Assembly (NCBI RefSeq): GCF_946481715.1
Contig: NZ_CAMLOV010000021.1
Coordinates: 1 to 48,114 of the forward strand
Direction of reading: 5' to 3'
Origin: an uncultured Mucilaginibacter sp.
Lineage (GTDB): Bacteria; Bacteroidota; Bacteroidia; Sphingobacteriales; Sphingobacteriaceae
DNA: 48,114 nucleotides
Positions 41,855 to 48,114 of the stretch are shown here, piece after piece (the first letter of the stretch is position 1; each line of letters starts with the position of its first letter). The position numbers were made by a program, and so were the translations under genes. Under the pieces are notes generated by a model. The model made no database searches, was not told the DNA's origin, and saw only the letters and a list, made by a program, of their open reading frames with translations.

Positions 41855-42250
41855 TTATGGCAATTTATACCCAAACCGGTACATCACCTTTTTGCCCGTT
41901 TGTACTTTCTCATCCACAACTATACCGTCAACCGTTTGTATAGTTGTAAGCCGGCTTGCCGGGTCGGTTTGCGGCAGCTTCACATCTACCGTTAGCATCA
42001 CCTCCTGTCCGGAGGGCAATGTAACCTCCTTTTCCCATTTGCCGCTTGCGGCCTCTACGGTTTGCATGGCCTTATCTTTATCCGTATAGCTTATCCGGGC
42101 TTTTGCCCCGGCGGGGATGTCGACCGAATACTTTACCAGGTACGAATCCTTTTTAGGAATCGTTAACAAGCCCTTGTTCATATCGTAAACGGTGTAGTTA
42201 CAGCCAGCCAATAAAAAAGTAAGTATGCAAAGGTTGATGATGTTTTTCAT
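41855..42250 (-). CDS. Small lipoprotein of unknown function
   Basis: 131 residues from the ATG at 42250. Signal and lipobox LLAGC, then a beta-rich domain (YLVKYSVDIPAGAKARISYTD... ASGKWEKEVTLPSGQEVMLTVDVKLPQT) reminiscent of an Ig-like or DUF-type periplasmic fold. No family recognised. It follows the Crp/Fnr gene and precedes a membrane protein on the same strand. Confidence 0.75.
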   Translation of the reverse strand: MKNIINLCILTFLLAGCNYTVYDMNKGLLTIPKKDSYLVKYSVDIPAGAKARISYTDKDKAMQTVEAASGKWEKEVTLPSGQEVMLTVDVKLPQTDPASRLTTIQTVDGIVVDEKVQTGKKVMYRFGYKLP

Positions 42251-42356
42251 GCCAACTAAGATAAGCCCCGGCGCTGCCAACATCAAAAATTATCGCAAAA
42301 ACATTACACCGTTGATGGCACTAAGCCGAAGGCTTTTGGCATGAGCCTGGGTAATC

Positions 42357-42860
42357 TTATTGCAAATACTCGTCCCGCCTGTTAAATACTTCCTTTTCTT
42401 CATAGCTCAGTTCCAGCGTCTCTTCAATATTATCCTTTGTGGGCCTGATATAAATGAAATAGCAAACTAAAAATCCCGATATCAGCAGGAAAAAGAGTGA
42501 ACCCGTAAGGAAAAACGCCACAATGCCAAATAAGGACGGGCCTTCCAGCAAAGCCAGCCGTATGATAAGCGCGGTTTGGTAGTACATCAGTTTTTGCCTT
42601 AAGGTACTCTCGGGTTTTATAGCGCTGCTGAGCACCTTTTTAAACATAAAGTTGCTGAGGAAAAAGCAGGTTACGGCAAGCAGGGGTACCAGGTAAACCA
42701 TCGGGTCGTGTGTATCGCGCACGTTTATGATGATGCGGTTGCTGAGAGAAAGGACTACGACACCAAAAAGCACCTGCCCGGCACCTAATGCCAGGTGGAT
42801 AATGGTAATTGTGCGTAAAAATGTGGCAGGGGTTTGTGGTAAGTTAACGTTGGAGTGCAT
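42357..42860 (-). CDS. Four-helix membrane protein of unknown function
   Basis: 167 residues with about four membrane helices (IIHLALGAGQVLFGVVVLSL, VYLVPLLAVTCFFLSNFMF, LLEGPSLFGIVAFFLTG, LFFLLISGFLVCYFIYI) and a charged C-terminus. It resembles a conserved Bacteroidetes membrane family that I cannot name. It lies 97 bases upstream of the lipoprotein gene, same direction. Confidence 0.8.
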   Translation of the reverse strand: MHSNVNLPQTPATFLRTITIIHLALGAGQVLFGVVVLSLSNRIIINVRDTHDPMVYLVPLLAVTCFFLSNFMFKKVLSSAIKPESTLRQKLMYYQTALIIRLALLEGPSLFGIVAFFLTGSLFFLLISGFLVCYFIYIRPTKDNIEETLELSYEEKEVFNRRDEYLQ

Positions 42861-42951
42861 GATAAGGTTATTTTAAGTTGTAATATACAATAATATATTC
42901 CCGGTAGGAATGGCTATTTGCAACTATTTTGTACGCTCACACCGAGCAAAT

Positions 42952-43047
42952 AGCCCCCTCTAAATCTCCCCCGGAAGGGGAGACTTTAGCTTCGTCCTCG
43001 CTATTTTTCCCAAGTCCTCCCTACCGGGGAGGATTTAGGAGGGGCTT
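42952..43047. repeat. AGCCCCCTCTAAATCTCCCC repeat overlapping the eutC stop
   Basis: The left part (42952-42990) holds AGCCCCCTCTAAATC then TCCCCCGGAAGGGGAGACTT. The right part (43010-43047) holds AAGTCCTCCCTACCGGGGAGG and ATTTAGGAGGGGCTT, its reverse complement. The eutC reading frame runs into it: the final KPLLNPPR and the TAG stop are encoded by the repeat. Confidence 0.8.
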
Positions 43048-43818
43048 GAAATCACCCGGATTTAGCAGCCCCTCATTATCCTTCAGCCCCACACCCGATA
43101 GCTTACGGCTTAGCGACTGTTGTATCAGGTAAAAAAGTTTATCGGCAGCAATATCAACAGGCAAGCCCCCGGGCCGGATGTTGGAGATGCAATTGCGCGA
43201 ATCGTCTGTTAAGCCGGGTTTGGGCATATAAGTAAGGTAGGCGCCCATGCTATCGGCAGCGCTTAAGCCGGGGCGTTCGCCAATAAGGATAACCGATAAA
43301 GATGCCCCCAGTTCGGCAGCTATGCCATCAGCAATGGCTACCCTGCCCTGCTCTACCAGGCAAAGTGGCGCCAACTTTAGCTTGGCAGCATGCAATTTTG
43401 GTATCAGCAGTTTTAACAGCGCTAACGCGTTCTGATTAATAGCCGTTGCCGACAGCCCGTCGGCCAGTATCAACACAATGCCATCGTTTTCTATTTGGTC
43501 GGCAAGGCGGTTTACGGATAGTTCGTCAAGCTGGCGGCCAAGGTCCGGGCGTTGCAGGTATTGCTCGCGGTTGGCCGCCTGGCTGTGCAGTTGCACCACG
43601 GGCAGGTTAAACTGCATCAGTTCCTCGGCCAGGGCCTCGGTATCCATCACAGAATATACCGCATCGCGGGCATGGGCATGGGCCAGTTTAAACTCCAACG
43701 ATTGTTTGGTGGGGATACTGGTACCGGTGCTGCCAATCGCTATCCGCGCCTGCGTAAACTCCTTTAAAAAGCTTAGCGGTTCATCGGGGTTTGGTTGATG
43801 CTTTACTATTTTAGCCAT
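43021..43818 (-). CDS. eutC: Ethanolamine ammonia-lyase small subunit
   Basis: 265 residues. With EutB it converts ethanolamine to acetaldehyde and ammonia using adenosylcobalamin. Motifs: FTQARIAIGSTGTSIPTKQSLEFKLAHAHARDAV, DNDGIVLILADGLSATAINQ-like stretch, ILIGERPGLSAADSMGAYL and NCISNIRPGGLPVD. Overlaps eutB by 13 bases. The C-terminal end after VGLKDNEGLLNPGD comes from an intergenic repeat, so the tail is probably not conserved. Confidence 0.93.
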   Translation of the reverse strand: MAKIVKHQPNPDEPLSFLKEFTQARIAIGSTGTSIPTKQSLEFKLAHAHARDAVYSVMDTEALAEELMQFNLPVVQLHSQAANREQYLQRPDLGRQLDELSVNRLADQIENDGIVLILADGLSATAINQNALALLKLLIPKLHAAKLKLAPLCLVEQGRVAIADGIAAELGASLSVILIGERPGLSAADSMGAYLTYMPKPGLTDDSRNCISNIRPGGLPVDIAADKLFYLIQQSLSRKLSGVGLKDNEGLLNPGDFKPLLNPPR

Positions 43819-45191
43819 AAGCCCCCAGTTTTATTTAACAATGATGCTGTGCCGCCCTTTGTTTTGTTGCCCTGCTCATCCATAATCCCCTGCCGCAGCA
43901 ACCAGGCTTCAAACTCGGGTGCAGGTTTTAAGCCCAGCACTTTACGCAGGTATAAAGCATCATGAAAGGAGGTAGATTGATAATTGAGCATAATATCATC
44001 CGACCCCGGTATCCCCATAATAAAATTGCAGCCCGCCACGCCCAGCAGCGTAAGCAGGTTATCCATATCGTCCTGGTCGGCCTCGGCGTGGTTGGTGTAG
44101 CAAATATCAACCCCCATGGGCAGCCCAAGCAATTTACCGCAAAAATGGTCTTCCAGCGCAGCGCGGGTTATTTGTTTGCCATCATACAAATATTCGGGGC
44201 CGATAAACCCGACCACGGAGTTTACCAGCAGTGGCTTAAATTTCCTGGCCACGGCATAAGCCCTTGCCTCGCAGGTTTGCTGGTCTACCCCGTAATGCGC
44301 GTTTGCCGACAGGCAACTCCCCTGCCCGGTTTCAAAATACATTACGTTGTTGCCAACGGTACCGCGGTTTAGCGACAAAGTTGCCTGGTAAGCCTCATCC
44401 AATAAAGCCAAATTAATACCGAAGCTGTTATTTGCCTTCTCTGTACCGGCAATCGATTGAAAGCAAAGATCGATAGGTGCGCCTTTGTTTACCAGCTGTA
44501 AAGTGGTGGTGATATGGCTTAGCACGCATGATTGCGTGGGGATTTCAAACTGCTGCCTCAACTGGTCAATCAGCGTAACGATCTTCAGCACCGCCGCCGG
44601 GCTGTCTGTAGCCGGGTTTATGCCGATACAGGCATCGCCGCTACCGTACAGCAGGCCTTCTATTAAGCTGGCAGCTATGCCGCGCGGGTCGTCGGTGGGG
44701 TGGTTGGGTTGCAGGCGGGTGGCAAAATGCCCCTTCAAGCCTATGGTATTACGGAACTTGGTTATTACCTCGCATTTTTTTGCAACCGCAATAAGGTCCT
44801 GATTCCGCATTATTTTTGATACGGCCGCCGCCATCTCGGGCGTTACCGCGCCTGCAATCCCCCTCAAAACTTCGGTATTGGTCTCCTCCAGCAGCAGCCA
44901 ATCGCGCAGACCGCCAACCGTGAGGTAGCTGATCAGTTTAAACGCTTCCGCATCGTGGTTATCCATGATCAGGCGGGTTACCTCGTCCGTTTCGTAAGGG
45001 ATAACGGCCTCGTTCAAAAAATCCGAAAGCGAAACATCTGAAAGCGTTATCTGCGCAGCAACGCGTTCCTCGTAGGTCCCGGCACTCAGCCCCGCTAAAA
45101 CATCCCCCGTGCGGTGCGGCGATGCCTTGGCCAGCAGTACCCGCAGGCTATCGAAGCTGTAAACTTTACCAAGGATGGTGTGCTGGTACAT
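43806..45191 (-). CDS. eutB: Ethanolamine ammonia-lyase large subunit
   Basis: 461 residues, about the usual length. TIM-barrel subunit of the adenosylcobalamin-dependent lyase. Motifs: LVAKASPHRTGDVLAGLSA, KCEVITKFRNTIGLKGHFATRLQPNHPTDDPRGI, EGLLYGSGDACIGINPA, VMYFETGQGSCLSANAHYGVDQQTCEARAYA and GVDICYTNHAEADQDDMDNL. No microcompartment genes, EutA reactivase or aldehyde dehydrogenase are adjacent, so it is the simple two-subunit form. A permease for ethanolamine lies upstream. Confidence 0.95.
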   Translation of the reverse strand: MYQHTILGKVYSFDSLRVLLAKASPHRTGDVLAGLSAGTYEERVAAQITLSDVSLSDFLNEAVIPYETDEVTRLIMDNHDAEAFKLISYLTVGGLRDWLLLEETNTEVLRGIAGAVTPEMAAAVSKIMRNQDLIAVAKKCEVITKFRNTIGLKGHFATRLQPNHPTDDPRGIAASLIEGLLYGSGDACIGINPATDSPAAVLKIVTLIDQLRQQFEIPTQSCVLSHITTTLQLVNKGAPIDLCFQSIAGTEKANNSFGINLALLDEAYQATLSLNRGTVGNNVMYFETGQGSCLSANAHYGVDQQTCEARAYAVARKFKPLLVNSVVGFIGPEYLYDGKQITRAALEDHFCGKLLGLPMGVDICYTNHAEADQDDMDNLLTLLGVAGCNFIMGIPGSDDIMLNYQSTSFHDALYLRKVLGLKPAPEFEAWLLRQGIMDEQGNKTKGGTASLLNKTGGLWLK

Positions 45192-45358
45192 TATTAATGA
45201 GTGAAGGATTGAATTAGTGAATGACTGAATTATTGATTGATTGAATTACTGATTTATTGATTGACTGAATTACCGGATTAATGCATAGATGGATGTAAAC
45301 TGCGAACTGTAAACCGCTAACTGCAAAGCGCCCACTGCAAACTGCCTACTGCAAACTG
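45192..45358. repeat. ATTGATTGAATTACTG and AACTGCAAACTGC word repeats upstream of eutB
   Basis: Two word types in one gap. 45205-45285 is a near-tandem GAATTACTGATTTATTGATTG array, close to that at 3511-3600. 45295-45360 is a tandem of AAACTGC/TAACTGC/CCACTGC words about 9-10 bases apart. No complementary arm was found for the second word, so it is a direct array only. It separates the permease from eutB on the same strand. Confidence 0.65.
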
Positions 45359-46690
45359 CTAACTGGCATGCAGCATTTCATCGCCCATAATTTGGGTTTT
45401 GTGTTTGCCCATCAGCATAAATATACCTACCGATACCGCCAACCCGGCATAAAAAATAAGGCTCACCCAAAAGTTGTAATACATAATGGCCAACAGGCAT
45501 ACCGCTGATATCACCAGCGCTATGGCCGGGAAAACCGGGTAAAAAACAGCAGCAAAGGGCCGCTCTAAATTCGGCTCCTTCTTGCGCAGCCTGAATAAAC
45601 TGATCATACTCATCATATACATTACCACCGCGCCCATTACCGATAGGATAAGGATCTGGCTGGTAGTGCCGGTAAATAACGCAACAAAACTAATAGCCCC
45701 ACCCGCAATGATGGCCCAGTGCGGTGTTTTAAATTTGGTATTCACCTGTGCTAATCCGCGCGGTAAATACCCGCTGCGCGCCATAGCAAATACCTGGCGC
45801 GATGATGCCAGTATGGTGCCATGTATGGACGCTATTAAGCCAAACAGCCCAATGCTGGCAAACACCTGCGTAAGCCCGCTGCCCCTGCCTAAAACAACGC
45901 TGATGGCCTCGGGCAGAGGGTAATCCAGCTTGCTTAGCTTGCGCCAGTCGGTAACCCCGCCGGTTAATATCATTACGCCAAGGGCCAAAAAAACCAATGT
46001 GCCCAAAGCATAAATATACCCCCGTGGGATGTTACGTTTTGGGTCTTTTACTTCCTCGGCAACCATGGCCACGCCCTCTATGGCCAAATAAAACCATACA
46101 GCAAAGGGCAGTGCTGCAAATACGCCGCTCCAGCCAAAAGGCATAGGGTTGCTCAAATAATTTTCCATTTTAAAATGCGGGCCAACCACGCCCATAAACA
46201 GCAACAGTTCGCCAACGGCCAAAATGGTAATGAATACCGAGAACGTTGCCGACTCCTTCACCCCCGAAATATTCAGTAAAATAAACGCCACATTAAAGGT
46301 AAGCGCCGAGGGCAGCACCCCTATTGCCGGGTGCAAAAAATGAACATAACTGCCCAAAGAAAAGGCTATTGCCGGCGTTGCGAACAAAAAATCTATCAGG
46401 GTAGCATAGCCGGCCACCAGCCCTGCTACCGGCCCCATAGCGCGGTATGCATAGGCAAAAGCGCCGCCCGCATGGGGTATAGAGGTGGTGAGTTCGGTGT
46501 AGCTGAAAATGAAGGTGATGTACATTAAGGTTACAACAAGCGTGGCAATTAGAAAGCCAATAGTGCCCGATACTTCCCAACCCAAATTCCAGCCAAAATA
46601 CTCGCCGCTGATCACCAGCCCTACAGCTATGGCCCATAAATGCACAGGTTTTAGCACCCGCTTCAATTGTTTCGAATCGATGTTTTCCAA
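45359..46690 (-). CDS. Ethanolamine permease-like APC transporter, TTG start
   Basis: 443 residues with about twelve membrane helices. APC superfamily features: VGLVISGEYFGWNLGWEVSG in the first helix, SYTELTTSIPHAGGAFAYAYRAMGP, EVKDPKRNIPRGY and LRKKEPNLERPF. The G-EYFGWN motif and the eutBC neighbours favour ethanolamine uptake; amino-acid transport cannot be excluded. No in-frame ATG; the frame begins at TTG (46690) followed by MENID-like residues. Promoter unclear. Confidence 0.88.
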   Translation of the reverse strand: MENIDSKQLKRVLKPVHLWAIAVGLVISGEYFGWNLGWEVSGTIGFLIATLVVTLMYITFIFSYTELTTSIPHAGGAFAYAYRAMGPVAGLVAGYATLIDFLFATPAIAFSLGSYVHFLHPAIGVLPSALTFNVAFILLNISGVKESATFSVFITILAVGELLLFMGVVGPHFKMENYLSNPMPFGWSGVFAALPFAVWFYLAIEGVAMVAEEVKDPKRNIPRGYIYALGTLVFLALGVMILTGGVTDWRKLSKLDYPLPEAISVVLGRGSGLTQVFASIGLFGLIASIHGTILASSRQVFAMARSGYLPRGLAQVNTKFKTPHWAIIAGGAISFVALFTGTTSQILILSVMGAVVMYMMSMISLFRLRKKEPNLERPFAAVFYPVFPAIALVISAVCLLAIMYYNFWVSLIFYAGLAVSVGIFMLMGKHKTQIMGDEMLHAS

Positions 46691-46830
46691 GGCGGTAAAT
46701 TATTGTTGCCTTTAAGGTACAGATAAAAAACCTGAGCTGAAAATTTTGTGCCTCAAATAGGGCAAACAGCGGCAACTGTTATCTTAATCTAATATTAAAA
46801 TAACCATTATTTAATATTGCCCCGAATTTT

Positions 46831-46838
46831 TAACTTTG
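46831..46838 (+). promoter_or_regulatory. Candidate -7 element of the PAP2-related gene
   Basis: TAACTTTG matches TAnnTTTG. Transcription would start near 46845, six to seven bases before the TTG start or about 21 before the GTG at 46867. No clear -33 TTTG. Confidence 0.45.
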
Positions 46839-46851
46839 CACCCCAAATTAA

Positions 46852-47535
46852 TTGGATAAACAGATAGTGCCGCAAGATAATACCCGTACCATAAAAGAAA
46901 TTTGGGTGGATGCCCTCCAACAGCCCAAAACCCGCTCAAAAATTTTGCTGGCCTCTGTTGTTACCATCATCATGCTATCGGGCATGCCCTTCTTTTTTGG
47001 CTATATCGAAAAACGGAACGGCATCGTTTTAAATGATTGGGTGCTTGCCCGCCTGCCCAGTTACAATGTATCCCTTGCTATTTTTGCGCTGATATGGGGG
47101 ATGGCCGCGCTTATTGTTTACCGGGCCTTGTACAACCCTACCATCTACATTAAATACGCATGGACCCTGTTTTTTGTGAATCTTAGCCGCATGATCACCA
47201 TTATGGTGTTTGCGCTGGATCCGCCTCGTGGCCTGGTACATCTCATAGACCCTATAACGGGCATTTTTTACGGTAACGCAGTGATAACCAAAGATCTGTT
47301 TTACAGCGGGCACACCTCTACCATGGTGCTGGTTTTCCTCTGCCTCTCCAAACGAAACGATAAAATAGTGGCTTTTATCGCCCTTATCGCGGTAATGATA
47401 TTGTTGCTGGTACAGCATATACACTACACCATTGATGTGGTTGCCGCCCCGGTTTTCGTTTATATTATCTACCGCCTTACCTGCTATTTTTTAAAGCTGG
47501 ATACCCCTACCAAAATTACCGGCAACGAGGCCTAA
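46852..47535 (+). CDS. Sphingomyelin synthase-like (PAP2_C) membrane protein, TTG or GTG start
   Basis: 227 residues with about six membrane helices. The second half contains KDLFYSGHTSTMV (H154) and QHIHYTIDVVAAP (H191, D195), matching the D2 and D4 motifs of sphingomyelin synthase / PAP2 C-terminal family proteins (GHT and HYT-x-DV). Members transfer a phospho-head group from a phospholipid to ceramide, or act as phosphatases. Start is TTG at 46852 or GTG at 46867. Divergent from the ethanolamine permease. Substrate is an inference. Confidence 0.8.
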   Translation: MDKQIVPQDNTRTIKEIWVDALQQPKTRSKILLASVVTIIMLSGMPFFFGYIEKRNGIVLNDWVLARLPSYNVSLAIFALIWGMAALIVYRALYNPTIYIKYAWTLFFVNLSRMITIMVFALDPPRGLVHLIDPITGIFYGNAVITKDLFYSGHTSTMVLVFLCLSKRNDKIVAFIALIAVMILLLVQHIHYTIDVVAAPVFVYIIYRLTCYFLKLDTPTKITGNEA

Positions 47536-47604
47536 AAAAGCTTGCGGTTAGCGCATAATATCTTAAATTTATAGCTCGTTAGTACCCATATAAACGGCTA
47601 TCCC

Positions 47605-48114
47605 ATGCTCAAAAAACTCATCCTCATTGTTTTGGCCTTTACGGCCACATATGCCTCTGCGCAACAGAAAACACCGCGCCAATTGTTCCCCGGGCTGTTC
47701 GAGGCGGTGCAATCATCGGATATCTTCCCCGATAACAAAACCTTTGTGGATTGCACGCCAAAGTTCGACCCGGGCCTCATCATGAAATCGTTTAACGAGC
47801 AAAAGGGCAAAACCGGGTTCGACCTGAAGGAGTTTGTGCTGTCTAATTTCACGCCGCCGGCCTCGCCTACGCATGCCTTCCAAACCAATATCGAAGATGG
47901 CATCCGCAAACATATCGATACCCTTTGGCAGGTGCTGCAGCGCAAGCCCGATGCCGGGTCGAAGCTATCGTCCTTAGCGGCCCTGCCCAACCCGTACATT
48001 GTTCCGGGCGGGCGTTTCCGCGAGATCTATTATTGGGATAGCTATTTCACCATGCTGGGCCTGCAGCAAAGCCACCAGGAAAAGGTGATAGAAAACATGA
48101 TAGATAATTTTGCT
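47605..48114 (+). CDS. Alpha,alpha-trehalase, partial
   Basis: The first 170 residues of a periplasmic trehalase (family GH37): signal peptide MLKKLILIVLAFTATYASAQ, then PRQLFPGLFEAVQSSDIFPDNKTFVD and the family signature 1, VPGGRFREIYYWDSYF, near the right end. The rest is outside the window. Hydrolyses trehalose to two glucose. The ATG at 47605 is 69 bases after the PAP2-like gene on the same strand. A window-internal symbol cannot distinguish treA from treF, but the signal peptide suggests the secreted type. Confidence 0.93.
   Translation, partial: MLKKLILIVLAFTATYASAQQKTPRQLFPGLFEAVQSSDIFPDNKTFVDCTPKFDPGLIMKSFNEQKGKTGFDLKEFVLSNFTPPASPTHAFQTNIEDGIRKHIDTLWQVLQRKPDAGSKLSSLAALPNPYIVPGGRFREIYYWDSYFTMLGLQQSHQEKVIENMIDNFA

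Noticed and set aside
3511..45360. CRISPR arrays
   Set aside because: The repeats found are short words in inverted or direct arrays without uniform 25-40 base repeats and unique spacers, and no cas genes are present.
45359..46690. Calling the permease a definite ethanolamine transporter (eat)
   Set aside because: Neighbourhood and motifs favour it, but the APC fold alone cannot separate it from amino-acid permeases, so the symbol is left empty.
46293..46775. 160-residue minus-strand ORF over the permease 5' part
   Set aside because: Overlaps the APC transporter in another frame and shows no membrane-protein pattern.
1..48114. Prophage or integrative element
   Set aside because: No integrase, capsid, terminase, relaxase or transposase gene is visible, and the single tRNA has no direct-repeat attachment site next to it.

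Overview
The window looks like a chromosomal segment of a Bacteroidetes bacterium, most likely Sphingobacteriaceae and close to Mucilaginibacter or Pedobacter. This rests on the protein families (long NusB, YbbR-CoaE-YajC cluster, PUR/DUF3276 protein, S46 dipeptidyl-peptidase, outer-membrane beta-barrel receptor, DUF5522 protein), on repeated matches to the Bacteroidetes promoter element TAnnTTTG (some with an upstream TTTG about 19-22 nt away), on a general lack of Shine-Dalgarno sites, and on the style of the intergenic repeats. No genome was compared, so the genus is an inference. I see no prophage, insertion sequence, CRISPR array or rRNA gene. No gene-free stretch exceeds about 300 bases.

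Layout. 1-6.2 kb: partial class II aldolase fbaA, divergent accD, a small hydrophilic protein, a cysteine desulfurase, glmM, a small membrane-anchored protein and a PAP2 phosphatase. 6.2-12.4 kb, all minus strand: a MarR regulator, then a tightly coupled chain nusB - DUF1573 lipoprotein - yajC - ybbR - coaE - metallo-beta-lactamase exonuclease - DUF5522, with leucine-type dehydrogenase upstream. 12.5-13.5 kb: a Xre/RES toxin-antitoxin pair. 13.6-18.9 kb: ABC exporter, cold-shock protein, PUR protein, mgtE and ychF. 19-23.6 kb: M13 metallopeptidase and a large beta-barrel receptor, followed by tRNA-Arg(CCG) and a frameshifted PH-like gene. 24.4-29.5 kb: small hypotheticals, a J-domain/KTSC fusion, and a three-gene operon (DUF805-FAD oxidase fusion, methyltransferase, unknown exported protein). 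29.6-35.7 kb: OmpA lipoprotein, S46 peptidase, ArsR-SRPBCC pair with a clear nested operator, and an ECF sigma factor with a membrane partner. 35.9-42.9 kb: two convergent histidine kinases one base apart, an AhpD-like protein, a Crp/Fnr regulator and small envelope proteins. 43-48.1 kb: ethanolamine permease and EutBC, a divergent sphingomyelin-synthase-like protein, and a partial trehalase.

Most genes are housekeeping or envelope genes. The least explained content is (1) the DUF805-FAD oxidase / methyltransferase / unknown-protein operon, (2) the sphingomyelin-synthase-like gene divergent from ethanolamine genes, and (3) at least ten intergenic inverted repeats, several built from tandem 6-10 base 'words' whose arms are reverse complements of each other, with a different word at each locus. 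The third is the strongest pattern not captured by ordinary annotation.
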